Assembly (NCBI RefSeq): GCF_963678635.1
Contig: NC_087064.1
Span: forward strand, 16,919,802-16,983,801
Origin: Symsagittifera roscoffensis
Taxonomy: Eukaryota > Xenacoelomorpha > Acoela > Convolutidae
Direction: 5' to 3'
DNA length: 64,000 bases
How positions within the stretch are numbered: position 1 is the first letter of the stretch; every line of letters begins with the position of its first letter. Below, piece after piece: positions 24,601 through 39,600 of this stretch. The notes under the pieces are model-generated. The model saw nothing but the letters and a program-made list of their open reading frames with translations. It did no database searches and was not told the origin of the DNA. Position numbers and translations under genes: made by a program.

Positions 24601-27600
24601 CTGACTGTCACTTCAAGAACCGGCAAATCATCAATTAAGAACAACTTATCCGAGTCAGCCTTGAATGTACAGGTGACCAGACATCGGTTAGATTCAGAGT
24701 CCACGTTAGAAACAGTCCAGTCAATCAGCTCCAGCAGTTTCTCGGAGTCCTTAGAGACTTCAGAAATTGGCTTGACGTTTACAGAAACATCTGATGATTT
24801 TTTGTCGACGATAAAAGGAACTTCGAATTCTGTTTTGACGGCAGTCGTCACGACATCAAGAGTAACAGTATTGAAGGAACTGCTGTATTCTGGCTCAACT
24901 TAAACCAAAATGGATGATAATCCATGTTTGAAAGATGTATATTTACGTTAGGGGTATAATAAAATACTGATCTTATAAACAGTTCAAACTTCATTAACTT
25001 CAGTACAATTTTTACTCAACTTTCGTGCTTAAAACAAAAAACTGTATTATAAAAACAACTTGACAATTTAACCATTTTTCTATCTTTGAAGCAATCAATT
25101 ATTTTGGCAGTCAGATCTTTCGAATTGAAAAAAGAGAAAAACACATTTTAATTTTTTTTAATGGAAAAGACTCACCAACATCCAGGACAATCTTATGAAT
25201 ATATTGCTGTTTCTTGTATTCCACTGCAAGTGTGTACACTCCACTGTTTTCAGTCTCGACAATGTCAAAGTCTTTGTGAACCAAGACATCCTTAGAGTCG
25301 GCAGTATTCGCTGATGATTTCTCAATTTCAAACGACTCAATAGGCTGGTCCTCGAAGGTACAATCTAGCTTACACTTTTCAATCACTCGTTTCACTTCTT
25401 CAGGCACATCAAACTTGAGTGAATATGATGTATGTTTTAAAACAGTTACTGTTTCTTCGGTCACGATAGGCTCCGGATATTCTGAAACTTTTTTTTTTTT
25501 AATTTAGAAGTGATTTGGTAAAATTAGTAACAATTTTCTATATGACTGCGAACTAAATTAAGTATGATGTTGATAGTTGGTCGCAATGATCGTTAAAATG
25601 TTACTACTCAACGATCTATCTAGATTAACTTAAATAAATTACCTATTTCAAGAGACGTAGCATGCGAGTGCTTTCTTAATCCGTCCTTGGTCGTTATGTT
25701 GACTTCCAAAACTGGTAGTTGGTCCAATTCGAGCACTTTTCCAGAATCCAGCTCAAACTGGCAATAAATCAATGTTGCTTCACCCTCCATTCCTGAATCT
25801 GTTAACTTCCAGTCCACAAGTTGAGCCAAGCGGGACTCCTCAGGTGTAAACGAAACAACAATGTCTTCTGTATTGTTCAGTTCAGACATGAATGGAATTG
25901 AAATCATTGTTTCAACTGACAACGGCCTCTGGTCGTCTACTGTGCTGCGTTCAATTTTGACGGTAGAAACTGACTCTGTGTACTCGGGCTCAACTAAAGA
26001 TCATTCAAACTTAACCTACAGTACGCGACATAACAAAAACAGCAAAAACTCAAAAATCTTGTTATGCAGCTGAATCTAAAAGATAAAAGTATATCGCATT
26101 ACTCTTAACTTTTAAGAAGAACCTTTCTTAGATACTTAACTTCATTTTTTTTGTTTCAATACGATTGAAGCTTAAATGGTTTTTAACGAGAGCGAATGAT
26201 AATCCATATTTGAAATAGTCATATTTAGGTTAGAAATATAAAAATACTGATCTTATAAAACGTTCAAATTTTCGTTAACTTCAGTATAATTTTCACTCAG
26301 TTTGGTCCTCAAAACTAATTGAAAATCTATATTATAAAACAACTTGAAAATCTAACCATTTTACTGTCTTTAAAGCTGTCATCTATTTTGGAAAAGGATA
26401 TGTTTCGATTTGAAAATAAAGAAACGTTTTGATTTTTTAATAGAAAAAAACTCACCAACATCCAAGACAATCTTATGAATATATTGCTGTTTTTTGTATT
26501 CCACTGCAAGTGTGTACACTCCACTGTTTTCAGTCTCGACAATGTTAAAGTCTTTGTGAACCAAGACATCCTTAGAGTCGGCAGTATTCGCTGATGATTT
26601 CTCAATTTCAAACGACTCAATAGGCTGATCCTCGAAGGTACAATCTAGCTTACACTTTTCAATCACTTGTTTCACTTCTTCAGGCACATCAAACTTGAGT
26701 GAATATGATGTATGTTTTAAGACTGTTACTGTTTCTTCGGTCACGATAGGCTCCGGATGTTCTGAAACGTTTGTTTTAAATCTAGAAGTGATTTCGAAGA
26801 ACTCGAACAATTTTTTATGTGACTGTTGATTAAATTAAGCATGATGTTGATATTTGTTACGCAATGATCGTTCTTAGAATTTCAATATTCTATGAACTAT
26901 CTAGATTAACTTAAATGAATTACCTATTTCAAGGGTAGTGGCATGCGAATGCTTTCTTAATCCGTCCTTGGTCGTTACGTTGACCTCCAAAACTGGTATT
27001 TGGTCCAATTCGAGCAATCTTCCAGAATCCAGCTCAAACTGGCAACAAATCAATGGTGCTTCATCCTCCATTCCTGAATCTGTTAACTTCCAGCCCACAA
27101 GTTGAACCAAGCGAGACTCCTCAGGTGTAAAGGAAACAACAATGTCTTCTGTATTGTCCAGTTCAGACATGAATGGAATTGAAATCAATGTTTCAACTGA
27201 CAACGGCCTCTGGTCGTCTACTGTGCTGCGTTCAATTTTGACGGTAGAAACTGACGTTGTGTACTCGGGCTCAACTAAAATTAATTTAAACTCACCCTAG
27301 AGTACGCGACAAAAAAATAGCAACAATTTAAAAATCCTATTTTGCAAAAGAATCGATAAGTTAAACGCAAATCTCATCGCTCTTATTTTTAAGACGAACC
27401 TTTCCACCTAGATACTAAGCTTCAATTTTTTTGCTGTAATACGAGTGAAGCTGAATATATTTCCAAAGAGGGTGAATCTTTCATTGAGAAAAATGTCACT
27501 TCACTTATGCATTTTCTTTTTCATTACTGGTTTATAGTGTTTGAGATTGAACACAAAACAATCAATTGAAACTTAAAATAGGAAGCAGTTTGAGTTTTTC

Positions 27601-30600
27601 AAATATAACAAACAAAAATAGTTTTTGGAAATTCCAATCTATTGGGAAAAACTTGGTCATGCTATTTTGAAAATGTTTTAAATCTATCGAAAGTTATAGA
27701 ATTTACCCGTTAACATCGTTTTTCTTTAATTGGAATCGCATGATAACCATCTTTTTGTATGCGCAAGGAATACGAATAAACTTCCATAAAAAATTAATAT
27801 TATAATGTAAAATAACTATTTGATTAGAAAAAAAAACGTGACTCGCTAAGATGAACTAGCATGGACTCAAAAAAAACTGACAATAGTGTGCATGTGAAAG
27901 AAAAGTAAAAAAATAGTAATTCAGCAGGAACCCTTTAGCCAAAAATCAACGAAAAAAGCTAAACTGATCAGCTCAAACAAAAGTCACATAATTCAAACAA
28001 AAAAATCATGCAGAGAAAAATAAATTCAGTCGTTATGGTATTGATTTTCAGAATTCAGCTGTGGTTCATTGATAAGGTATAAAAACAGAACAAAAATTCT
28101 GCAATAGGAAAATCAAAAGGAAACAAAATTGTGAGAAAAAACTACAAAACACTTTGTAGTCGACAACGAGACACTTGTTTTGCTAGCGTAACAAGGAAAA
28201 AAAATAGGTCAAAGAATTTGCATAGTTTGCTAAAACACAATGAAGCAAAGCTGTCAAGGTTTTCTACAATGAAAATTTAGCTTGAAAAATGGAAAATTTA
28301 TCATGAAAAATTTTTGCGGCACCTGTTACGGTTAATCAAAGCACCTAGTGAAAAAACTCACCAACATCTACTGCAATCTTGTGGATGTATTTTTGTCTCT
28401 TATACTGAAGAGTAACCGTGTAAACACCAGCATCTTCGCTCTCGGCACATTCAAGCTCTTTGTATAGCAAGAGAGGCTCGGAATCAACTTTATCTCCAGA
28501 CAGCTTTTTGATTTCGAAGTCTTCGATACTAATGTCTTCGAACTTGTAGTCCAGCTCGCATTTCTCGATAACCGATTTTACTTTATCGGGAACATCATAC
28601 TTAAGTGCACAAGAAGAATGTTTCACAACTGTCACGTGTTCTTCGGTAACGATTGGATTATATTCATCTAAGCAAAATAAGCATTTTCACACAAAAACGG
28701 TCTATAATTGAAGCCTATCAAAAAGACAGAAGCTTAAATTTAGTAAAAGATATTCAGTGAAACCATATATATAATATATATAGATAATATATACAATATA
28801 TATAAAATTTAGGAAACAGAACAAAATTTGCGCAAAACCAGATTTAAAATCTAAGCAGTTTTTATTGCAAAAAGAATCAGGAACAGATAATAAAGAGAGA
28901 AACAAATCAGATTAGAGTGAAAATTTTCAGTTTTTTTAAATAATGTTTTTGCTCCTATTAGAAGAAAACTTTTTATTCACCATACATGCGTCTGCATAAC
29001 CTGACAACCCCTGCTGATTTCTTTCTTATCACATCTTTCATGCATTTTAAAATCAAAGAAATGGCATAGAATGATGAAACACAGCGCGTATCTGGTTTCT
29101 GCTTAAAAAGCGTTTAAATTGTCGAGACAGCATTTTTTAACGAAACATCCTTGCATGACAAAACATTACAGGACTTATGTGCATAGAATCGTAATAAGTA
29201 GTATAGCGGTAAAAGTATAAACGTGCTATATGGCCTACTATGGTTTAATAACATAACTCACCAATTTCGAGAATTGTCGAATGCAAGTGCTTCTGGATAC
29301 CATCTTTGATGGATACGTTGACATCCAGTATTGGTAACTGATCCAACTCAAATAAGCGATCAGAATTCAATTCAAATCGGCAGCAGATCATTGAAATCGA
29401 CGATTCGCTATCTGCATCGGTTAGGTTCCAGTCAACAAGTCGGGCCAATGGTTTTGAACCACTGATAAGATTATCCTCAGGTGTAAATGAGACAACAATG
29501 TCATCTTTGTTTTTCAAATCAAACAGGAAAGGAACTGAAGCCATTGTTTCAATAGTGAGTGGTTGATTGTCCTCTATTTCATTGCCATCGATCTTGACGG
29601 AAGTTTCAGACTTTGTGTATTGAGGTTCAACTGAAAACAATTTTCGTTCAAATAATTCGAAGCAACAAAAATGGATACTTGTTTTTATAGAACATTCATA
29701 AAAAACTTTTTCTTCTGATGCTAAATTACAGACTCATTGGTACAAGTTTAAAGTTTCTTTCAGAAAAAAAAAACCTTATAAAATTGAAATAATTCCAATC
29801 TTGTTTTTTATATACTAACCAACTTCCAAAGATATCTTGTGAATATATTTCTGCTGCTTATATTGCAAAGAAATCGTGTACATGCCACTATCATCAACGT
29901 CAATTTCTTCAAACTCTTTATGTACGACAATTTTTTTCGACTCCGAGTTTTGTAAGTTGTCTTCTGATGACTTCTGGATCTCAAATGAGTCGATGGGACT
30001 ATCTTTAAAGGTACAATCAAGTTGGCAATTATCGCCGAAATTCGTCATTTTTGCGGGCACATCAAACTTGAGAGAGCAAGAAGAATGCTTCACTACAGTC
30101 ACCAACTCCTCGGTCACAATGGGTTCAGGAGATTCTAAACAACATTCATTTTTCAAAAATTGACCGTCACTTGGGTAACACATTAACCGGCTCTTTTTCC
30201 TTCCCCCACGTCACATAAGCATGTATTTTATGGTGTAACGGCGGGTTTCACCAGGTTGCGTATAAAAACCGAAAAATGTTTTTGACCAAAAACTCGCAAG
30301 TGGGTGAAAATGAAAATGAGCGCATTAACCAAAACTTATAGTTGGTACAAAAAAGAAATGCCGATTATTTAACTATCAGTCTCAGAACACTTATTCCCCC
30401 AATTCGAAGCTTTTTTGAGAAATCTCGAATGATTTACCCAATTCAAGAGCAGTCGCATGTAAATGCTTCCGTGTACCATCCTTAGTGGTCACATTGACTT
30501 CCAAAATTGGTAGTTGGTCCAACTTCAACACCTTTTCCGAATCCATTTCGAATTGACAACAAAGCATTGGATTCAAAAAGTAACCGTCTGAATCTGTCAC

Positions 30601-33600
30601 ATTCCAGTCGATGAGTCTCGCCAGTGGCAAGTCAGTGCCAGAAACCGAATCTTCAGGGTTAAAAGAAACAGTTAGGTCTTCTTTATGATTCAATTCAGAC
30701 AAAAATGGAACGGAGGCCATCGTTTCAACTGTAAATGGTTTGCCCTCTTCTATTTCACTGCATTTAATTATGATGACCGTTTCGGTTTTTGTGTACTCGG
30801 GTTCAACTAAAATGATAATTGAATTAATTTTGTAAGGAGAAAAAGTAGGATTATCAAAGAAAGTTAGGATTACCAAAAACTAGGATTATCAACAAGAGGA
30901 TTACTTAAGGAAAATCTATTAACGGTTATAATTGATGGGTAAAAATCATTTTGTCGGAAAACTGGATGGTGTCTCGTTCAAAATCCGATGTTTTAAAGAA
31001 ATAACTTTTAGTTAGTGCCGGGAAGAGTGCGGATTTCTTTCATTCTTTTTCTAGTCATTCTTTTTCAAGTGCCATAAACCATTAGGTATAACTGAGCCTA
31101 TAAGAGGTTTTAATTGATCAGTCTTCAAATGAAACGTCTAGAGAAAATTTGATTGTATATACAAATGAGTTTGGGACTGACATTGAATTCCGCAAAAAAG
31201 GAGAATAAGGACAAAAAATACGCAAATTAAAACTGCATGTAACACAGAGGTATCACTCAAGCGTAGAATTGCAAGCTAATTAAATGAAAAATCGAAATCC
31301 AGATTGAAAATTTTTTAGGAAAAAATGAAAAATAACATGAAAAAAAAAACAGCCGAGAATTACTAAGAAGGAAAAAATAATGCAAGTCAGAGCTAGTAAT
31401 ATTACAAAGCACAGGAAGAAATACACAACACTTGCAACTAAACTGAAAATCGCCTCTAGCTCATGAAAAATCCGTAAGGTGGCAACTGAGCCAAAATGTC
31501 ATAAGCAGACAAACGATAGGCCAAATTTTTGACACATAGGCAAAGCTTCGCGCCAAAAGGAAAAAGAAAAACCAGCCTCGAGTTAGTAAAAAGTCGTCTA
31601 GGTCTATGATTCGATCTAAGACATATTGCAATCAAAAGATTTTGAGTTTTACGATGTAACCGCACAGCTACGCACGCTTAACCACCGACAAACACTAGTC
31701 ACAAATAGTCACTAGTCAAACACTAGTTACTAGTCACAAATAGCAGCTACATATGCTAATAAAATGGTAATGAGACTCAGCAAAAGGAGCACCAAATACA
31801 AATATAAACAATTTTACAAGTAATAATTTGGAATATAACAAACTGAAGACTCCACACTAACTTCGCATGTAACAAATCAAAGTGGAAAGCCAGATTATGC
31901 ATAAATTTTGAATTTCAAAAAATTGCGAAACATTGAGTTAAAAAATTTCTGAAATCTTTTAAGACTGAGTTTTTATGATTGTTTTGTTGTTTTAAACAAA
32001 TAGCTTTTTTCAGTTCACTTGATGCAAAAAAATGCATCAAATGTGTTAACTTATTACTTTTCGAGTTTCAAAGATAGGCACCAATATTCGCGACTTAGAT
32101 TAGAAAAACAGAAAGTTCGTAATAATACACTACGCTGACGCAAGTGTAAAAAGGAAAAACTTCAGGCAGGGAAAAAAGAAACCTTGCCGGCACTTAAACT
32201 CCAGACTTTAAGGTGCAAAGACAACCGCGTTACCTCCGAAACACACGGGATAAGGGGTCTGGAAATTATTAAGATTAACTATTACAGCAAATTTAATTTC
32301 TCACAGATTTGTAAAAAAAATTGGGCAGGGGAAAATGTTTCCTAAAAAGAGACACTTGATCTCGCAAGTGTAAACATAGCCAACTGACAGTTGGAAAAGA
32401 TTAATGAACGCAAGGAAACTGAAAAAAAAACGACTGGTTTTTTCAAAAATTGTCAACTTTTGAATTTCAAAGAAAAGAATCGATGGCCTTTAAGTTCTTT
32501 GAATTTGCAGAACAATTTATGATGAACCCTTTGTTGTTAAAATAAACCCAATTTGAGAAAACTGACTCAATGGGTGAAATTTTTATTTCGCTGAGAAATC
32601 TGATAAATAATTTCCATTTTCGAAATTAAAAGTCGATCAGGTTTTTCGTGGCTTTTGCTGTTCGATAGTGGAGTTTGCCATCCTTTTAACAATGGAAATA
32701 CACTGAAGTTAAACAGAAATCGCAAGTCAAACCGCGCGAAAAATCAAATATGAGCGCGAAGAAAATTTAGGACTTTTTCCTGAAAGAAAAAAACCAGCAA
32801 GACCTATATAAAAATATTCACTACGTTCAATGCTCTTAATAAGCAAGTTATGCACTCATTAAATTAAATTACAATTAGGGGATGGCTAAAATCTAGGTAA
32901 ATTGTCTATGATAGCTGAATTATGTAGCAAGATATTTGTTAACACAGGCGAAGCTGCAAATCGTAAATACGAGCAAGGAAACAGCAAATATCATTATGCA
33001 GAAATGAGCCTTGAAAGAAAATAAAATTCGAAACCGTAAGAAATGGAAAAGAGTCAATGGACGCACGAAAAACGCACAACCTCAAAGTTAAAAAATTATT
33101 GTTTCAGAGCTCTTTAAATTTCAAGAAAAATGTCTGTTGTTTAATGAAATTGATTCAATTTGGGAAAACTGGATCAATAGATTAATTTTTTATACCGCTG
33201 CAAAATCTGAAACTTAAAATTCACTTGCGAAATTAGAAGTCGATCAAATTTTCTGTGACCTCAACACTTTTGTGTTCGATAAAGGAGTTCGCCTTCCTTT
33301 TAACTAAACAAATGAACTGAATTTGAAAATAAATTAAAAGTCACACCGCAAAAAAAATCAAATAAAATCGCGAACAAATTTTAAGATTTTTCTTGAAAAA
33401 AATCATCACTACTTTAATAAGAGTCTTAAATAGATTCATAGATTCTTAAAAACATGTACTGAAAAATATGATTTGAGTCCAGTGGGAAAACTATTGATCT
33501 ATTTTACACTTTCGTGTTCGATAAAGGAGTTCGCCTTCCTTTTAACTAAACAAATGAACTGAACTTGAAAAAAGATTAAAAGTCAAGCCGCAAAAAAATC

Positions 33601-36600
33601 AAATAAAAGCGTGAAAAAATTTTATAAGATTTTTTCTTGAAAAAAAAATATCACTACCTTAATATGAGTCATAACTACCTTTATAGATTCTTAAAATAAC
33701 GTACAGAAAAATATGATTTGATTCCAGTGGGAAAATTATTGTTCTATTCCAATAACTTCATATCAAAATGGGCTACACAATTGCGCCCTGAGTTGTGGAA
33801 CTATTTGCAGTGATCAAACAATTCGCTTTTACGCATTTAGCATAAAACAATGAAATAAAAATGCGCATAATTAAGTCCAAATTGTTGAGAAAACGACACT
33901 TTTCAAACCTTAACGGCAGGGCGATTTTCTACATTTTCTTAATTGCAGGGTGATTTTCTTATTTCGGTTCTGTCGGCGATTATTGCAAAGAATATAAAAA
34001 TGTCCAAAAAAAACAAACACTCGATTAAATTTGTTTAAGCAATATTTGCACGAAAATGAGCTATCTTGTTTAAAGAGGACTAATTGAATAATACTACGCT
34101 CAAAAGCCCGGAGTGTAAACAACTATTTTTCCGTCAAGCTACTAACCGACTTCTACAGAGATCTTGTGAACATATTTCTGCTTCTTGTATTGTAGAGTAA
34201 TTGTGTAAAGTCCATTGTTATCGAAATCAACTTCCTCGAATTCTTTCTGTATAATAACAGGCATGTCTTCATCTTTGTGATTATCTGCAGAAGGTTTTTG
34301 TATCTCAAACGTGTCGATATGTTCATTCTCGAACGAAAAATCCACTAGGCAGTTCTCAACCACTTCTTTCAATGTTTCGGGTACATCAAACGACAGTGTG
34401 CACATGGAGTTTTTCACAACGGTAAGAAACTCTTCAGATACTATTGGCTTCGGCTCGTCTAGAAAAAAATGGATTACCATATCCAGTATATAACATAAAC
34501 TCTATAACACAATTACCTCTTTTTTGCCAGTTTTGTGATGAATTTCAATGTAACCTTTAAAATAAGTATCGGTTTACCCCAAGAAATTTATTTAGCCAAA
34601 AAGGTGCAATATCTAACAGCATTACTAAATTTTGTCTATCAACCCAAAACAAACCTTTTGTTTTACAAATACTCAGACATTATACCCTTTTAATCGTTTT
34701 AGGCAGGGTCCGACGCTCACTTTCAAAAAACTGATTCGAAAACTGCCACTCCTGTTTTTTTCTTACATTTGATCAAAATTGCATAGTTCTCAGATTTTAT
34801 ATCTTTCTTAAATTTTGTCGGATAAATTAAATAAGACTAAATTAAATAAATAAAAAATTTATTAATTAAATAAAAATTTATCGAACTATTTCCAAAACTA
34901 CTCATTTCAACGTTGAAACTCTGAATTCGACCGTTTTTGGATGAAAACCATCACTTTTTTTTTTTATAAAATTGAATCAATTCGGAAACAGTGTCAAATA
35001 TTTCATGATTCATCTGTATAAAATATTTTTCCGCATAAATTAAATCAGCTATAATAAACTCAAGCCTAAACGAGCCTGAAAAAAAACCAGCAAAAGAGCC
35101 CTTCGTTCTTTAAAAATTAAAAAGCATTATAGGAAAAGATTAACTCACCAAGTTTAAGAACAGTTGAGTGCAAATGTTTCTGCAAACCATCTTTGGTAGA
35201 AACGTTCACTTCTAACACCGGCAACTGATCCAATTCAAAAATCTGTTCGGAATCTAGCTCAATTTTGCAGCAGATAGCAGCATCCGATGACTCAGTTGCT
35301 GGTTCTGTTACACACCAGTCGACAAGTCGGGCTACTGGTGATGCCTCTTTGTTCGCAGACTCAACTGGCGTAAAAGAAACAACGATGTTTTGTTCTTCTT
35401 GATTTGCCAGGAAGGGTACCAGTGCTGACGTTTCAATCGTTACAGTCTGTGTTTCTGTTGTTTCGCTCTCATCAATGCTGACAACAGTTTCAGACTTGGT
35501 GTATTCAGGTTCAACTGAAACATTTCAAATGAGTTATAAGTGTGATCCATCAAAAATAATGCGAAAAACAAAAATCTCGGAAAAAGTCGGTTCTATGTAT
35601 TTCCGAATCTGGACTGACATACATTTTTGTCATTTGATTTCATTTAACAAAATTTCAACCACAAAATTTTAACAACAATATTTTATCCACCACGGAAAAT
35701 CAAGCGTTCAACAAAAAGTTTTCGATATTTTGGTTGATTATACGTACCGACTTCCAAGGCAATCTTGTGGATGTATTTTTGCCTGTTGTATGTCATTGAA
35801 ATTGTGTACACGCCGCTGTCTTCGTTTTCCACAAACTCCAACTCTTTGTGGACTAATACAGGCTTATCCTCAGACGGAGAGTCAACTTCGAACGAGTCGA
35901 TAGTCTTGTCATCGTGGACGAAGTCTAGTTTAATTTTTTCGATGTTTTTAACTTTCTTGGGTGCATCAAATTTGAGTGAGTACGAAGTGTGCTTCACAAC
36001 TGTCACAGCCTCCTCAGTCACAATGGGCTCCGGCTCATCTAATTTCACAAAATATCATTTCGATTTTTCAAAGTTAAAAGTGCATAATAGAAAATGATTA
36101 ACTTACCAAGTTTAAGAACAGTTGAGTGCAAATGTTTCTGCAAACCATCTTTGGTGGAAACTTTCACTTCTAACACCGGTAACTGACCCAATTCAAAAAG
36201 CGGCTCGGACTCCAGCTCAATTTTGCAGCAGATAACAGCATCCGATGACTCAGTTGCTGGTTCTGTTACACACCAGTCGACAAGTCGGGCTACTGGTGAT
36301 GCCTCTTTGTTCGCAGACTCAACTGGCGTAAAAGAAACAACGATGTTTTGTTCTTCTTGATTTGCCAGGAAGGGTACCAGTGCTGACGTTTCAATCGTTA
36401 GAGTCTTTGGTTCTGTTGTTTCGCTCTCATCAATGCTGACAACAGTTTCAGACTTGGTGTATTCAGGTTCAACTGAAACATTCAATTGTGATCAAAAATG
36501 GCGTCCGTAAAATAATGCAATAAACGAAAACTCTCGGACTTTTTATTTGCGAATGTGAACTGCCAGACAATTTTATAGCATTTGATTTCACATAAAAAAA

Positions 36601-39600
36601 TTCAACTGCAGAATTTTTAAGACCGATATTTCAACCACCACAGAATGTCAAGCGTTCAAAAAGAATGTTCTATGTTTTTATTGTTTTATTAATTATTCTT
36701 ACCAACTTCCAAGGCAATCATGTGGATGTATTTTTGCCTGTTGTATGTCATCGAAATTGTGTACACACCGCTGTCTTCATTTTCGACAAATTCCAACTCT
36801 TTATGGACTAATACAGGCTTGGACTCAGTTTTATCCTCAGACGGAGAGTCAACTTCGAACGAGTCGATAGGCTTGTCATCGTGCACGAAGTCCAGTTTAA
36901 CTTTTTCGATGTTTTTAACTTTCTCGGGTACATCGAATTTGAGCAAGTACGAAGAGTGCTTCACAATTGTCACAGATTCCTCGGTCACAATGGGCTCCGG
37001 CTCATCTAATTCAACAAAGTTCTTTTTTTTTCAGTTATAGACAAAGTGACACTATTCAAAAATTAACTAAGTATATTGCTTTTACCACTGTGCACTTGTT
37101 CCATAGAGCACTTGTTGTATTGATTTGACCTGCATTCATCTGTCAAAAATGATACTTTTGCATAATAATCGAGAGAGGAGGGTTTGAAACTGACTCCAAG
37201 CACAAAATTGACCAGTTTTCAATTTCGAAAAAACAAACTTGCAATAAAAACGATAAGAACGAGATAAAGTTGACATGTTTTCAAATCCATAACCTAAGCA
37301 AATCTACACAGATTGATTGATGAAATGAAAAAAAAAAAGATTGTTTGATTACTTTAAGAGGCTCATTTTTAACTGCTTTAAAAAACCTACAACTTGATTT
37401 CTGCTTCGCAGCTCTGCAAAAAAATCTGCATATCTTAGAGAAAAACGTTTAAGTTGGGTTTTAAACATTATTAATAAAGTTACCCATCTGAAGAACAGTC
37501 GAGTGCGAGTGCTTTTTCAGCCCATCTTTGGTAGATACATTAAGCTCCAAAACTGGCAGCTGATCCATTTCCATCACTCTTTCCGAATCCAGCTCAAAGT
37601 TGCAACAAATCACCGGATTTGAACCCTTATCGCTTTGTTCTTGAACCGTCCAGTTCACAAGTTTTGCCAAAGGTAACGAATCAGGATCATCTTGCTCTTC
37701 AGGTGTGAAAGTTACAAGTAGGTCTTCCCTGCTACTTAATTCAGACAAGAATGGAACAGGAGCCAAAGTTTCAACCGTGACATTTTGCTGTTCTTCAGAG
37801 TCGATCTGTTCAACTTTGACGACAACTTCAGATGTCGTATATTCCGGTTCCACTATAAAACAATATTTTACCGTAAAAATCAATCAAAAAGATGAAAATT
37901 AATTACTGTTTCAATTTTGAAAAACAATTGACTTGTTGCTATCTTGATTAATTAATTTGACAATTGGGACTATAGCTAAGTGGTAAAGAACATATTTTTC
38001 GCCAATTCATTTCCTACTTTTTTGCCCTTTTGGTGACCAGAAACGCTACGCCAGCACTAACCGACTTCCAAGGCAATCTTGTGAACATACTTCTGTCCTT
38101 TATATTGCATGGTTACTGTGTATACCCCACTGTTCTCGATGTCAATCTCTTCGAACTCTTTATAAACGGAAACAGGTTTGCTTGAAACTTCAACGTCTTC
38201 TGGTAGTTTTCGGATCTCGAATGAGTCGATAGGAGAATCTTCAAAAGCACAGTCGACTGCACAGCAGTCGATAACACTTGTTATTTTTTCGGGCACATCA
38301 ACCTTGAGAGAGTATGAAGAATGCTTCAGCACTGTCACTGATTCTTCAATAACAATAGGCTCAGGCAATTCTGAAACAATTTTTGATAGGGTCAACAGTT
38401 ATGTTCAAAGGTCATAATTTTCAAATTTATATCAAGTAGAAATTAAGTAGTCTTGATTTACCCAATTCAAGAGCAGTCGCATGAGAATGCTTCCTTATTC
38501 CATCTTTGCTCATTATATTGACTTCTAAAACTGGTAGGTTCTCCATTTGTAACACTTTTTCTGAATCCAACTCGAATCGACAAAAAATAAATGCTTTTGA
38601 TGAACCATCCACTGAATCTGAGATATTCCAGTCGATAAGTTGCGCCAGAGGTAACTCCATATCGTCAACCGACTTCTCAGGTGTAAAAGAAACAATTATA
38701 TCGTCCTTGTTTTCCAAATCAAACAGGAATGGAACTGAAGCTCTAGTTTCAATTGTGAGTGATTTGCTGTCATCAATCTCACTCCCATCGACCTTGACCA
38801 ATGTTTCAGATGTTGTGTACTGAGGCTCAACTGAAAAAAATTTGCTTACAATAGCTGGGATAGAAAAACATAGCCAACTGACAGTTGAAAAAGAGTATGG
38901 CACGCAAGGAAACAGAAAAAACTGACTCGTTTTTTTTTTAAATTCAACTTTCGCAGTTTAAAAAAAATATTAAAGCTAAAATATATTTTAAGAACAATTT
39001 ATGGTTGGTTGCTTTTTTGATAAAATTAACCCAATTTCAGAGGACTGAATCAATAGATAAAGTTTTTAGTCCGCTTGGAATTTTACAAACCAAATTCAAT
39101 TTTCAAAACTAGAAGCCGTTCACATTTTTTTGCGCCATTTCCACGTTCGTATTTGGAAAGAGCTATTTCCGTAACTTTCAGCATATGAATTTCAATTGAA
39201 CGGAAAAAGTGTATATATTACTAAGTGCATTCATAAGTGCATTAACATGCATGAATGCACATCTGTAGTTATTATAGAATTTTATAATTTTTTTACCTGA
39301 AAAAAAAACTACAAAAAATCACCAAGACCTAAATAACTATGTAAGAGTATTCACTCAATTCTTTATTCTTAAAAAAAAATATTTAAATTTCTTTAGTCAA
39401 AACACCTCATTCTATTTTCAATTTATGCTATGAAACGTAAGTCTCCTAATTTGAAGGACTATCCGCACATAAACAAAATTCGATGACATTGTACTGCTAA
39501 CTTGCATATAATTTCTTTTTTAAACCTAAGTACTAACCGACTTCCAAAACTATTTTGTGAATATATTTCTGTCTCTTATATTGCATGGTGATTGTGTAAA

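Larger units (their letters stand above)
30807..34146. other. Intron between exons 27 and 28 (3340 bp), largest in window
   Basis: A repeat cluster: the 0.6-kb element (31540-32152), a tRNA-like unit (32165-32255), a piece beginning GCCAACTGACAGTTGG at about 32380, and the tandem 240-bp unit (33266-33746). Exons 27 and 28 are consecutive in the A-B order, so no domain is missing. Confidence 0.7.
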
